Below, one piece after another: positions 44,797 to 53,710 of a stretch of 64,000 bases of DNA. The notes beneath the pieces are model-generated. The model saw nothing but the letters and a program-made list of their open reading frames with translations. It was not told the origin of the DNA and searched no databases. The number at the start of each line of letters is the position of its first letter. Position 1 is the first letter of the stretch. This DNA is from Pseudonocardiaceae bacterium (GTDB taxonomy: Bacteria > Actinomycetota > Actinomycetes > Mycobacteriales > Pseudonocardiaceae). The DNA is taken from positions 1 through 64,000 of the forward strand of contig WHSZ01000027.1 in assembly GCA_009379845.1 (NCBI GenBank), given 5' to 3'. A program made the position numbers and the translations under genes.

Positions 44797-46344
44797 GTGC
44801 CACGGACACCGATGACGGTAGGCACCGATGTCCGTGTGGCGCCGGACGACCGGACACGAACCGGCGAACTCGCCGGTTTCGCCCGATGGCCGGTGCTCGC
44901 CATCGCGGGCGCCGCGGCGCTCGTGTTGCTGCTCACCAGCGGCCGCTACGGGTACTTCGGCGACGAGCTGTATTTCCTGGTGGCCGGGAATCAGCACCCG
45001 TCCTGGGGATACGTCGACCAGCCGCCGCTGCTGCCGATGCTGGCGCGGCTGATGGACACCCTGCTGCCCGGTTCGCTCGTGGGGTTGCGGCTGCCGGCGA
45101 CGCTGATGACCGCGGCCGCGGTATTGATCGCCGCGTTGACCGCACGGGAACTCGGTGGCGGGCGGCGTGCGCAGACGCTTGCCGCCGCCGCGTACGCGCT
45201 GTCCCCGTTCCTGCTCGCGCAGGGTCACCTGCTCGCCACCAACACCGTCGACGCGTTCTTCTGGACCGTCACCACCTGGCTGGTGGTCCGTTGGGTCCGT
45301 AGCCGGAATGACCGGCTGTTGCTGATGCTCGGCGCGGTTACTGCGGTGGCGCTGCAGGCGAAGTTCCTGATCGTCGCGTTCTGGGTCGCGGTGGCGATCA
45401 GCGCGCTGCTCGTGGGGCCGAGGGAGCTGCTGCGCCGGCCGATGCTGTGGGCGGGCGCGGCGATCACGGCGCTCGGCATGGTGCCGGGGCTGATCTGGCA
45501 GGCGAACAACGGCTGGCCGATGTTCGATATGCCCACCCTGGTCGCCGGCCAGGTGGCTGCCGAATGGGGTGGTCGTGCCTCGTTCGTGCCGTTGATGTTG
45601 TTCGGTTCCGGGCTGCTGCTCGGCGCGGTCCTGCTGAGCTTCGGTCTGTGGCGATTGCTGCGTTCGCCCGAGCTGCGGCCGTACCGGTTCCTCGGCTGGA
45701 CGGTGCTCGGGCTGATCGGGACGTTTCTGGTTGCCGGCGGCCGGTTCTACTACGTGGCCGGGCTGTTCGCGCTGTGCTGGGCGGCGGGCGCGGTCGAGCT
45801 GGAACGCCGCGGCGCCGCACGGTGGTGGGGTTGGGTGCCGACCTGGCCGGTGTGCGCGGCATCCTCGGTGCTGGTGTTCTGGATGCTGCCGGTGCTGCCG
45901 CTGTCCATGGTGGCGAGCAAACCCGGCCTGACGCAACCCTTCGCGATGGAAGAGGTGGGCTGGCCGCAGTACGCGTCGTCGGTAGCGCGCACCTATCATT
46001 CGCTCCCGGCAGTGGAACGGCGCGGCGCGGTGATCCTCACGGACACCTACTGGCGGGCGAGTGCGCTCGAACGGTTCGGGCGCGAACAGGGCCTGCCGCC
46101 GGTGTACAGCGCGAATCGTGGCTACTGGCATTTCGGCAAGCCCGCTGCCGGCTCCGGGGCGGTGCTCTACGTCGGCGAGGACCCCGGCAGGTTGCGGAGC
46201 GGCTTTGCCGATCTGCGGCAGGTGAACCGGGTGGAACTCGGACTGGGTGTGCGCAACGGTCAGCAGGGAATGCCGATCTGGTTGCTCACCGGGCGCGACG
46301 TGTCCTGGGATCGGTTGTGGCCGCAGCTGTTTCACATGGAGTGA
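44797..46344 (+). CDS. GT39-type polyprenyl-phosphate sugar transferase (ArnT/PMT-like)
   Basis: 515-residue membrane protein with 10-11 predicted helices. The first extracytoplasmic loop carries the Asp-Glu pair D56-E57 (YFGDELYFL) followed by QHPSWGYVDQPPLLPML, the hallmark of GT-C enzymes of the PMT_2 group. The C-terminal 120 residues are soluble and extracytoplasmic. It probably transfers a sugar from polyprenyl phosphate to a cell wall polymer or protein; substrate unknown. GTG start behind GGGAGGACAC. The 129-nt gap after tsaE has no gene. Its 3' end overlaps the opposite-strand carboxyltransferase gene by 13 nt. Confidence 0.85.
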   Translation: MPRTPMTVGTDVRVAPDDRTRTGELAGFARWPVLAIAGAAALVLLLTSGRYGYFGDELYFLVAGNQHPSWGYVDQPPLLPMLARLMDTLLPGSLVGLRLPATLMTAAAVLIAALTARELGGGRRAQTLAAAAYALSPFLLAQGHLLATNTVDAFFWTVTTWLVVRWVRSRNDRLLLMLGAVTAVALQAKFLIVAFWVAVAISALLVGPRELLRRPMLWAGAAITALGMVPGLIWQANNGWPMFDMPTLVAGQVAAEWGGRASFVPLMLFGSGLLLGAVLLSFGLWRLLRSPELRPYRFLGWTVLGLIGTFLVAGGRFYYVAGLFALCWAAGAVELERRGAARWWGWVPTWPVCAASSVLVFWMLPVLPLSMVASKPGLTQPFAMEEVGWPQYASSVARTYHSLPAVERRGAVILTDTYWRASALERFGREQGLPPVYSANRGYWHFGKPAAGSGAVLYVGEDPGRLRSGFADLRQVNRVELGLGVRNGQQGMPIWLLTGRDVSWDRLWPQLFHME

Positions 46345-47681
46345 TCGACGATTCCTCGCACCACGCCGAGTTCGACCAGATCCTGCGGGCGTAGTCGCAG
46401 CGAGTCGGCGGTGGCCGGGATCTCGTCCACCGAGCGTTTCAGGATCGCCGCGCCCAGTTCCGGCGCGATCACGGAAAAGTAGGCGTCCGGCGTAACCCAG
46501 GTGCGTTCCGGAGCGGTGAAAGCCAGCGCTCCGCCGGAACCACCCTCGCCGATGACCAGCGTGCTCACCGGCACCGTGGCGGCGGCGATCGCACTGAACA
46601 GTTCCGCGATGGCCGCGCCGAGCCCGGCGCGTTCCGACGCGGCGTCGTTGGCAGCTCCCGGTGTGTCCACAATGGTCAGCACCGGCAGGCCGAGCCGGTC
46701 GGCGAGCTGGACCAACCGGGTGGCGGTACGGAATCCCGCCGGCGTCGTCGCCGTTCCGGCCTGCGCGGCGAACGCGATGGAGCGCCCGGCCCGCAGGCCG
46801 ACCCCGCACAGCACGCCGGGATCGACGCCACCGCATCGGTCCCCGCTCAGCAACAGGCGTTCGGTGAAGTAGTCGTCCAGATACGCCTCGGCCCGGGGCC
46901 GTTCGGCCGCGCGGGCACGGCGTACCGCGGTCCAGCCGTCGGCAGGCAGGTCGCGGTGGCCAAGCGCGCGGGGCGGTTCCGGAGGCGTGCGATCGTGCTC
47001 GCCGCACAGCAGATCGAGCCAGCCGGCCAGTGCGCCAGCCAGCTCATCGGCGGGCAGCACCTGGTCGACGCCGCCCGCGTCGAACTGGCCCTCAGCGGTG
47101 TACGCCGGATCGTCCACATCGGATCCGGAACGCACCCGGCGGCCGGCGAAGCCGACCTGCGCACCGGACACGGCGAGCACCACATCGGCCGCCGCACCGA
47201 GTGAAACCCACACGCCGCCGGTGGTCGGATCGCGCAGCACGGCCAGCTGCGGGCACCCAGCGGCGCGGGTGCGCTGGCATTCAAGGGCGATGCGCTGCAG
47301 CTGCCGCAGCGCGCACATGCTCTCCTGCATCCGGCTGCCGCCCGTAGCGATCAGCGACACAACCGGTAGCGCCTCCGCGCGGGCCGTTTCGAACGCGCGA
47401 GCGATCCGATCGCCCGTATTCATGCCCACCGACCCACCGAGATAGCGGAAGTCGAAGGCGATCACCACCGCCCGGCCGGTACCGATGGTGGCCGTCCCGC
47501 TCACCACGGCCTCGTCCTGCTCGGAGCTTTCCTTCGCCGCGCGGCGCGCGTCGTCGTATCCCGGCCAGCCGAGCGGACCGTCGGCCAGGTAATCGACCGG
47601 CTCGGCAGGCAACTCGCGAAAGTCCGTCGCCACCGAGGCGATCGCGTCGGTGGCGGACAGGCCGGCCAGATTGCTGGACAT
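46332..47681 (-). CDS. Acyl-CoA carboxyltransferase (fused AccD/AccA-like)
   Basis: 449 residues. The N-terminal half is AccD-like (GTATIGTGRAVVIAFDFRYL, GGSRMQESMCALRQ, and CPQLAVLRDPTTGGVWVS). The C-terminal half is AccA-like (RLGLPVLTIVDTPGA, GEGGSGGALAF, LRPQDLVELGVVRGIVD). The E. coli AccD zinc finger is missing. It should transfer CO2 from carboxybiotin to an acyl-CoA, but no biotin carrier or carboxylase gene lies nearby and the substrate is unclear. RBS complement is at 47690-47696. Convergent overlap with the GT39 gene. Confidence 0.87.
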   Translation of the reverse strand: MSSNLAGLSATDAIASVATDFRELPAEPVDYLADGPLGWPGYDDARRAAKESSEQDEAVVSGTATIGTGRAVVIAFDFRYLGGSVGMNTGDRIARAFETARAEALPVVSLIATGGSRMQESMCALRQLQRIALECQRTRAAGCPQLAVLRDPTTGGVWVSLGAAADVVLAVSGAQVGFAGRRVRSGSDVDDPAYTAEGQFDAGGVDQVLPADELAGALAGWLDLLCGEHDRTPPEPPRALGHRDLPADGWTAVRRARAAERPRAEAYLDDYFTERLLLSGDRCGGVDPGVLCGVGLRAGRSIAFAAQAGTATTPAGFRTATRLVQLADRLGLPVLTIVDTPGAANDAASERAGLGAAIAELFSAIAAATVPVSTLVIGEGGSGGALAFTAPERTWVTPDAYFSVIAPELGAAILKRSVDEIPATADSLRLRPQDLVELGVVRGIVDHSM

Positions 47682-47774
47682 GCGGACAACCCTCCTCGTT
47701 GCTCAAACGATGGTGCCCGCGGCCGGGCACGGCAATCGCATGTGGGCTAGGCCGCACCCGTAGGCTTGATAGCT

Positions 47775-48443
47775 GTGCTGGTACTCGCCTTGGACACCGC
47801 AACCCCCTCGGTCACCGCGGGGGTCGTCGAGCTGGCCGCGGGGCAGCCAACGGTGCTCGCCGAGCGCGGGTCCGTGGACGCAAGGGCGCACGGTGAACTG
47901 CTCACCCCGTACGCGAGGGAGGCGTTGGCGGAAGCGGGAACCGGGATGCGCGAGCTGGACGCGCTCGTGTGCGGCATCGGCCCTGGCCCGTTCACCGGGC
48001 TGCGGGCCGGGATGGTCACCGCGGCCGCGCTCGGGCACGCCCTCGGCCTGCCGGTGTATCCGGTGTGCAGCCTCGACGCGATCGCCGCCGGCGTGCCGGA
48101 CCCCGACCCGCTGCTGGTGGTCACCGACGCCCGCAGGCGGGAGGTGTACTGGGCCAGCTACGCCGCCGGTGCGCGTACCGGCGGCCCGCACGTGGAAAGT
48201 CCCGCGACGCTCGTGGCGCGCGAGCTCGGCATCGGCAGGGCGGCCGGGCACGGTGCGCGGCTGTACGCCGAGGCGCTCGGGTTCGTCGAGATCCCGCCCG
48301 CCTATCCCAGCCCGGCAGGGCTGGTGCGGGCCGCGGGCGCCCCGCTGGCCGGCGGCGAGCCGCCCGGTGCGCTCACCCCGCTGTACCTGCGCCGGCCGGA
48401 CGCCGCCGAGCCAGGGACTCGCAAGCGGGTGAGCCAGCCGTGA
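47775..48443 (+). CDS. tsaB: tRNA t6A biosynthesis protein TsaB
   Basis: 222 residues from GTG 47775 ([20 protein letters not shown]); TTG 47766 is an alternative. ASKHA-fold partner of TsaD, with [20 protein letters not shown] and [18 protein letters not shown] at 47761-47766 could be a -10 box giving a leaderless or nearly leaderless mRNA. Overlaps rimI by GTGA. Confidence 0.93.
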   Translation: MLVLALDTATPSVTAGVVELAAGQPTVLAERGSVDARAHGELLTPYAREALAEAGTGMRELDALVCGIGPGPFTGLRAGMVTAAALGHALGLPVYPVCSLDAIAAGVPDPDPLLVVTDARRREVYWASYAAGARTGGPHVESPATLVARELGIGRAAGHGARLYAEALGFVEIPPAYPSPAGLVRAAGAPLAGGEPPGALTPLYLRRPDAAEPGTRKRVSQP

Positions 48444-48913
48444 CCGTGACGCTGGAACCGTTGCGGTACACCGACGCCCGGCGGTGTGCGCAGCTGGAAC
48501 GGGTGCTGTTTCCCGGCGACGACCCGTGGAGCGCGCACGCCTTCGAGTCCGAATTGGACTCCGGTGCGTACTACCTCGGTGCGTACCACGAAGGCCAGCT
48601 GATCGGCTATGCCGGGCTGGCTGTGCTCGGCAGGCCGGGCGATTTCGAAGCCGAAGTGCACACCATCGGCGTCGACCCATCTTGGCACGGCCACGGCGTC
48701 GGCAAGATGTTGCTGCGGGCCCTGCTCGAGCGCGCCGATTCGGTTGGCGCGACGGTGTTTCTGGATGTGCGTACCGACAACGACGCGGCGATAGGGTTGT
48801 ACGAGGCGCACGGTTTCACCCGCATCGGGGTACGCCGCCGCTACTACCGGCCATCCGGTGCGGACGCGTACACCATGGCTCGCCCCGCACACGTCGGGGA
48901 GGGATCGGGATGA
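48440..48913 (+). CDS. rimI: Ribosomal protein S18-alanine N-acetyltransferase RimI-like
   Basis: 157-residue GNAT acetyltransferase. Acetyl-CoA loop [20 protein letters not shown], then [20 protein letters not shown] and the tyrosine-rich [15 protein letters not shown]. Standard position between tsaB and tsaD; the actual target (S18 or other N-termini) is not proven. GTG start overlapping tsaB. Confidence 0.93.
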   Translation: MTVTLEPLRYTDARRCAQLERVLFPGDDPWSAHAFESELDSGAYYLGAYHEGQLIGYAGLAVLGRPGDFEAEVHTIGVDPSWHGHGVGKMLLRALLERADSVGATVFLDVRTDNDAAIGLYEAHGFTRIGVRRRYYRPSGADAYTMARPAHVGEGSG

Positions 48914-49959
48914 CCGGCAAGATCGTCCTCGGTATCGAGAGTTCCTGTGACGAGACCGGTGTTGGCGTGGTCCGGGTGGATCCGGCCGGCGAGCTCGAGT
49001 TGCTCGCCGACGAGGTCGCCTCCAGCGTGGAGCTGCACGCCCGGTTCGGTGGCGTGGTGCCGGAAGTGGCCAGCAGGGCGCACCTGGAAGCGATAGTGCC
49101 CACCATGCGGCGGGCGCTGACTGCCGGTGGCATCGAGCTGTCCGATGTGGACGCGATCGCGGTGACCTGCGGCCCGGGGCTCGCGGGTGCGCTGCTGGTC
49201 GGGGTGGCCGCGGCGAAGGCCTACGCGGCGGCGTTGGATGTCCCGCTGTACGGGGTGAACCACCTTGCCGGGCACGTCGCCGCGGACACCCTCGAGCACG
49301 GTCGGTTGCCCGCGCAATGCCTGGCTCTGCTGGTGTCCGGCGGGCATTCGCAGCTGCTGCGGGTCGACGACCTGGCCGGCAAGATCACCGAGATCGGTTC
49401 CACGATCGACGACGCGGCCGGCGAGGCCTACGACAAGGTGGCCCGCGTCCTCGGGCTGCCGTACCCGGGCGGGCCACCGATCGACAAGGCCGCGCGGCAG
49501 GGCGACCCGAACGCGATCGCGTTCCCGCGTGGCATGACCGGGCCGAGGGACGCTAAGTTCGACTTCTCGTTCTCCGGCTTGAAGACCGCGGTGGCGCGCT
49601 GGGTGGAGGCCCGCGAGCGGGACGGCGAGCCGGTGCCGGTGAACGACGTCACCGCGTCGTTCCAGGAGGCGGTCGCCGATGTGCTCACCGCGAAGGCGGT
49701 GCGGGCCGCGATCGAGCTGGGGATTGGCACGCTGGTGATCTCCGGAGGGGTGGCCGCGAACTCCCGGCTGTCCACCCTGGCCGGGCAGCGCTGCGCGGAG
49801 GCCGGTATCGAGCTGCGGGTGCCCCGGCCGCGGCTGTGTACGGACAACGGGGCGATGATCGCCGCGGTCGGCGCGCACCTGGTGGCCGCCGGCGTGGCCC
49901 CGTCCAGCCTGGATCTTTCGGCTACCCCGGCGTTGCCGGTACACACCGTGTCGGTCTGA
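48910..49959 (+). CDS. tsaD: tRNA N6-threonylcarbamoyladenosine transferase TsaD
   Basis: 349 residues. Catalyses the last step of t6A37 formation. [12 protein letters not shown] at the N-terminus, metal ligands in [31 protein letters not shown] and the C-terminal [12 protein letters not shown] with [13 protein letters not shown] overlap with rimI. A palindrome follows 28 nt after the stop, facing phoD1. Confidence 0.97.
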   Translation: MTGKIVLGIESSCDETGVGVVRVDPAGELELLADEVASSVELHARFGGVVPEVASRAHLEAIVPTMRRALTAGGIELSDVDAIAVTCGPGLAGALLVGVAAAKAYAAALDVPLYGVNHLAGHVAADTLEHGRLPAQCLALLVSGGHSQLLRVDDLAGKITEIGSTIDDAAGEAYDKVARVLGLPYPGGPPIDKAARQGDPNAIAFPRGMTGPRDAKFDFSFSGLKTAVARWVEARERDGEPVPVNDVTASFQEAVADVLTAKAVRAAIELGIGTLVISGGVAANSRLSTLAGQRCAEAGIELRVPRPRLCTDNGAMIAAVGAHLVAAGVAPSSLDLSATPALPVHTVSV

Positions 49960-49987
49960 AGTGTCGGTCTGCTGTGGGGTACCCCGT

Positions 49988-50035
49988 GCCCCCGGGGTTA
50001 CCGCGTTTAGCCCGCTAAACGCGGTAACCGGGGGC
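49988..50035. repeat. Dispersed palindrome between convergent tsaD and phoD
   Basis: Core 49996-50029: arms GGTTACCGCGTTTAGC and complement, centre CC. Outer bases GCCCCC (49988-49993) and GGGGGC (50030-50035) also pair, leaving GG bulged. The stem therefore spans nearly the whole convergent gap, ending 7 nt from the phoD stop. Confidence 0.9.
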
Positions 50036-50042
50036 GGGTGAA

Positions 50043-51653
50043 TCAGGCCGGCTTTAGCGTCGGGTCGCCGTCGCTGACCAGGAATGTCGCGTCGGTGGAT
50101 GCCGCGCCGTCTTCCACGCTCACCTTGTCGAGCGTGCGGAAGTCGGCGCGTAGCTCGGTCTCGGTGAACGTGGTGCGCACGTAACCCCGCAGGTTCTTGT
50201 AGTACTTGATGTGCGGGTTCTCCTCGAGGACATCCTTGTTGGTGGCGTCCGGGTCACCGTCGCCGGTGCTGGTGATCGAGGTGGTGACGAGCTCGACGCC
50301 GACGTTCTTGGAGTCGGGGTTCGAGTGATCCTCCTTGACCTCCGCGGCCCAGTGCCGGTGCACGTCGCCGGTGAGCACGACGCCGTTGCGCACCTTCGAG
50401 TTGCTCATCGCCGAGGCAATCCGGTCCCTGCTGGCGGTATAGCCATCCCAGGCGTCCATGTTCAGTTCCTCGCCGTCGCCCGGCTTGTTGTCGCGCCTGG
50501 CGAAGAACACCTGCTGGCCGAGCACGTCCCAGCGGGCGCTCGAGTTGTTGAACCCGTCGAGGAGCCACTGCTCCTGCTGGGAACCGGTGATCGTGCGGTC
50601 CGGATCGTCGGGGTCGCAGCTCGAGTCTTCGCACTGGTCGTCGCGGTATTGCCGGGTGTCGAGCATGTGGAAGGTGGCCAGCCCGCCCCAGCTGAACCTG
50701 CGGTAGAGCTGCATGTCGCTGCCGGACGGTTTCGCGGCCGAGCGCAGCGGCATGTTCTCGTAGTACGCCTGGAACGCGGCTTTGCGTCGCGGGAGGAAAT
50801 CGTCGCCTGGGGTTTGTGAGCCGTCTTCCGGGACGTCGCCCGCCCAGTTGTTCTCCACCTCGTGGTCGTCGAACACCACGACCCACGGTGCCACCGCGTG
50901 GGCGGCCTGCAGGTCGAGGTCGGTCTTGTAGAGGCCGTGCCGCTGCCGGTAGAGGGCGAGCGAGGTGGTCTCCTTGTCTGGGTGGTCGCGCACGAAGCCG
51001 CCGCCTTCCGGCGGTTCGCCGTGGTTCTTCTCGTACTCGTATTGGTAGTCGCCGAGGTGCAGAATCAGCCCTGGCTGGTCTTCGGCCATCCGGCGGTAGG
51101 CGGCGAAGAACCCGTGTTCCCAGTGCGCGCAGGAGGCGAAGCACATCGTCAGCTCGCCCATCGTGCCCGGTGCCGGTGCCGTGCGGGTGCGGCCGACCGG
51201 GGAGTAGTTCCCCTCCGCGCGGAAGCGGTAGAAGTACTCCGTGCCGGCGTCCAGGCCCTCTGCCTCGATGTGCACGCTGTGCGCGGACGCGGAAACCGCG
51301 TCGACCGTGCCGTCCTGGACGATCTGGGTGAACTGCTCGTCGGTGGCGATCTGCCACTCAACCGGGACCACCTTGTCCTCCGGCATGCCGCCGAGCCCGT
51401 TCTCGGCGTCCGGATCCGGCGCGAGTCGCGTCCACAGCACGACCCCGTCGGCGACCGGATCGCCGGAGGCGACGCCCATGTTGAAGTACGGGCCGAGCTT
51501 GGCGCGGCCGGCGCCCCTGGTCGCCGCGGCTCTGGCCAGGCGGGAGTCCGCGAAACTCGACGAACCTACTGTGACGGCGCCGAGCGCCGCGGCTCCGCCG
51601 AGCAGGACCGAGCGGCGGGACACGGCTGCTGTGGTGGGAAAGCGGTCGGGCAC
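50043..51653 (-). CDS. phoD: PhoD-family alkaline phosphatase/phosphodiesterase, copy 1
   Basis: 536 residues from GTG 51653, behind AAGGAGGT. Tat signal with SRRSVLLGGAAALGAV (R13-R14). Catalytic/metal motifs: MCFASCAHWEHGFFAAYRR, ILHLGDYQYEYE, FDDHEVENNWAG and LTGDVHRHWAAEV. Secreted Ca/Fe-dependent enzyme scavenging phosphate. About 60-70 percent similar by eye to the adjacent copy 2, so a tandem duplication. PHO-box-like repeats upstream. Confidence 0.93.
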   Translation of the reverse strand: MPDRFPTTAAVSRRSVLLGGAAALGAVTVGSSSFADSRLARAAATRGAGRAKLGPYFNMGVASGDPVADGVVLWTRLAPDPDAENGLGGMPEDKVVPVEWQIATDEQFTQIVQDGTVDAVSASAHSVHIEAEGLDAGTEYFYRFRAEGNYSPVGRTRTAPAPGTMGELTMCFASCAHWEHGFFAAYRRMAEDQPGLILHLGDYQYEYEKNHGEPPEGGGFVRDHPDKETTSLALYRQRHGLYKTDLDLQAAHAVAPWVVVFDDHEVENNWAGDVPEDGSQTPGDDFLPRRKAAFQAYYENMPLRSAAKPSGSDMQLYRRFSWGGLATFHMLDTRQYRDDQCEDSSCDPDDPDRTITGSQQEQWLLDGFNNSSARWDVLGQQVFFARRDNKPGDGEELNMDAWDGYTASRDRIASAMSNSKVRNGVVLTGDVHRHWAAEVKEDHSNPDSKNVGVELVTTSITSTGDGDPDATNKDVLEENPHIKYYKNLRGYVRTTFTETELRADFRTLDKVSVEDGAASTDATFLVSDGDPTLKPA

Positions 51654-51722
51654 AGCGTGAACCTCCTTGTCGCAATGTGTGGCCAAGCCTGGCCCAACAA
51701 GGTGGCGATATCAATCAGAATT

Positions 51723-51740
51723 GGTGATTTAGTTGTGAAT
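51723..51740 (-). promoter_or_regulatory. PHO-box-like direct repeat upstream of phoD copy 1
   Basis: On the minus strand: ATTCACAACTAAATCACC, two heptamers (ATTCACA and AATCACC) spaced 11 nt apart, as in actinomycete PhoP direct repeats built on GTTCACC. It lies about 70 nt before the start codon in an AT-rich patch. Confidence 0.45.
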
Positions 51741-51783
51741 TAATCACGGATCGCGGTGCCGCAGTGCCCGCCCCCCGGCCGAG

Positions 51784-51856
51784 TTACCGCGTTTAGCGGG
51801 CGAACCGCGGTACTTGTGCAGGCTAAGTAGCGCGTTTAGCGGGCTAATCGCGGTAA
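51784..51856. repeat. Double copy of dispersed palindrome between the two phoD genes
   Basis: Copy one 51784-51812 (TTACCGCGTTTAGC / GAACCGCGGTA) and copy two 51827-51856 (GTAGCGCGTTTAGC / GCTAATCGCGGTAAC). Spacer CTTGTGCAGGCTAA closely matches that after map (CTTGTCCATGCTAA). It ends 18 nt from the stop of phoD copy 2. Confidence 0.87.
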
Positions 51857-51874
51857 CCCGGCTGCGGTTGTGGC

Positions 51875-53479
51875 TCAGGCGGGGTTCAAGGTCGGGTCGC
51901 CGTCGCTCACCACGAACGTCTGGGCTGTGCTTGCCTCGGCGCCTTCCTTGGTCACGTACGGCAGCACCCGGTGGTCCACCCGCAGCTCCTTCGCGGTGAA
52001 CGTGGTGCGCACGTAGCCCCGGCGGTTGGAGTGGAACTTCACGTGCGGGTTCTCCTTCAGCACCTCGTCGTTCGGGTCGTCGTCGCCGTCCTGGCCGCTG
52101 GAGATCGACGTGGTGATGAACTCGGTGCCCACCCCAGGGGAGTCCGGGGTATCGAGGTCCTCTTTGACCTCCGCAGCCCAGTGCCGGTGCACGTCGCCGG
52201 TGAGCACGATCCCGTTTCGCACCTTCGAGTTGCCCATGGCCTTGGCGATCCGGTCCCGGTTGGCCGCGTATCCGTCCCACGCGTCCATGTTCAGGCCTTC
52301 TTCGTCGCCCGGTGTCAGGTCGATCTGCGAGAAGAACACCTGCTGGCCGAGCACGTCCCAGCGGGCGGTGGAGTTGTTGAACCCGTCGATGATCCACTGC
52401 TCCTGCTGGGAGCCGGTGATCGAGCGGTCCGGGTCGAGCCGCTCGTCGCAGCCCGACTTGATGCCGTCGCCGCAAGCCTGGTCGTCGCGGTACTGCCGGG
52501 TGTCGAGCATGTGGAAGGTGGCCAGTCCGCCCCAGCTCAGTCGCCGGTAGAGCTGCATGTCGATGCCTGAGGGCTTGGCGTTCGAGCGCAGCGGCATGTT
52601 CTCGTAGTACGCCTTGAACGCGGCCTTGCGGCGCGCGAGGAACTTCTCGCCAGGCGTTTGCGAGCCTTCCTCCGGGACCTCGTCAGCCCAGTTGTTCTCC
52701 GTCTCGTGGTCGTCCCAGACCACCAGCCACGGGGCCACGGAATGCGCGAGCTGCAGGTCGGCGTCCGTCTTGTACTGGGCGTGCCGCAACCGGTAGTTGG
52801 CAAGCGTGACGGTTTCCGGGCCAACGATCTCGCGGACGTCCTTGTCGGGATCGGCCTCGTACTCGTACTGGTAGTCGCCGAGGTGCAGGATCAGGCCGGG
52901 CTCGTCTTCGGCCAGCCGGCGGTAGGCGGTGAAGTAGCCCTGGCCGTAGTGCGAGCAGGAGGCGAAGCACATGGTCAGCTCGCCCATGCTGCCCGGGGCC
53001 GGCGCGGTACGGGTGCGGCCGACCGAGGAGATGTTGCCGCCGGTGCGGAACCGGTAGAAGTACTCGGCGCCGGCGTCCAGCCCTTCCGCCTCGATGTGCA
53101 CGCTGTGCCCCCACTCGGGCGCGGCGTCGGCGGTGCCTTTCTGCACGACTTTGGAGAAGTTCTCGTCGGTGGCGATTTCCCAGTCCACTGGGATGACCTT
53201 GTCCGGCATCCCGCCGAGGCCGTCCTCGGCGAGCGGTTCTTGCGCCAGTCGGGTCCAGAGCACGACACCGTCGGGCACCGGATCACCGGAGGCGACGCCG
53301 AGGGTGAACGGGTCGGCGAGCCGGCCGACCCCGGCGCCGGGTTGTGCGGCCGCACGGGGAAGCGTCGATGTGCCGCCCATGTTCAGCGCGGCCATCCCGG
53401 ACATGCCGAGCGCGGCCGCGCCGCCGAGCAGGATGGACCGGCGGGAGACGAATCGAGTGGTGGGGGACCGTTCGGGCAC
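51875..53479 (-). CDS. phoD: PhoD-family alkaline phosphatase/phosphodiesterase, copy 2
   Basis: 534 residues from GTG 53479, behind AGGAGGT. Tat signal SRRSILLGGAAALGMSG (R13-R14). MCFASCSHYGQGYFTAYRR, LHLGDYQYEYE, WDDHETENNWADEVPEEG and LTGDVHRHWAAEV match copy 1 with moderate divergence. An insertion of Cys-containing residues (ACGDGIKSGCDERLD) replaces the shorter loop of copy 1. Both copies are secreted and probably induced by phosphate starvation. Confidence 0.93.
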   Translation of the reverse strand: MPERSPTTRFVSRRSILLGGAAALGMSGMAALNMGGTSTLPRAAAQPGAGVGRLADPFTLGVASGDPVPDGVVLWTRLAQEPLAEDGLGGMPDKVIPVDWEIATDENFSKVVQKGTADAAPEWGHSVHIEAEGLDAGAEYFYRFRTGGNISSVGRTRTAPAPGSMGELTMCFASCSHYGQGYFTAYRRLAEDEPGLILHLGDYQYEYEADPDKDVREIVGPETVTLANYRLRHAQYKTDADLQLAHSVAPWLVVWDDHETENNWADEVPEEGSQTPGEKFLARRKAAFKAYYENMPLRSNAKPSGIDMQLYRRLSWGGLATFHMLDTRQYRDDQACGDGIKSGCDERLDPDRSITGSQQEQWIIDGFNNSTARWDVLGQQVFFSQIDLTPGDEEGLNMDAWDGYAANRDRIAKAMGNSKVRNGIVLTGDVHRHWAAEVKEDLDTPDSPGVGTEFITTSISSGQDGDDDPNDEVLKENPHVKFHSNRRGYVRTTFTAKELRVDHRVLPYVTKEGAEASTAQTFVVSDGDPTLNPA

Positions 53480-53546
53480 GGTGAAACCTCCTAGTCGCAG
53501 GGTCGATCCACCCTGACCCGACGAGGTGGCTAGTAGTACCAATGTG

Positions 53547-53564
53547 GGTGACGTGCAGGTGAAT
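53547..53564 (-). promoter_or_regulatory. PHO-box-like direct repeat upstream of phoD copy 2
   Basis: On the minus strand: ATTCACCTGCACGTCACC, heptamers ATTCACC and CGTCACC spaced 11 nt apart, the closest match here to the GTTCACC-N4-GTTCACC PhoP box. It lies 67-85 nt before the start codon, at nearly the same distance as in copy 1. Confidence 0.55.
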
Positions 53565-53585
53565 AGCTCACGGAAACGGTTCCAC

Positions 53586-53617
53586 GTAACCGCGTTTAGC
53601 CCGCTAAACGCGGTTAC
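53586..53617. repeat. Dispersed palindrome 3' of the gntR gene
   Basis: Perfect 32-bp palindrome, arms GTAACCGCGTTTAGC and complement, centre CC. It lies 93 nt after the GntR stop (minus strand) and upstream of the phoD copy 2 PHO box. Confidence 0.9.
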
Positions 53618-53710
53618 TCAAGCGGAGGGATTGCGCGATCGTGAGGGTGCGGCCACGGTCGGTGAGAGACGGGCGGGGTGGCACCCCGGGTGATTCGCGG
53701 CGCCGCTGGG

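Noticed and set aside
43924..47007. Very long minus-strand open frame (1027 codons) across alr-GT39-carboxyltransferase genes
   Set aside because: It runs antisense to well-supported genes and is Arg/Pro/His-rich without motifs, a typical high-GC shadow. The real minus-strand gene there is 46332-47681 in another frame.
2519..53617. The repeated palindromes as a CRISPR array
   Set aside because: Copies are single or paired, kilobases apart, lack regular spacers, and no cas gene is present.
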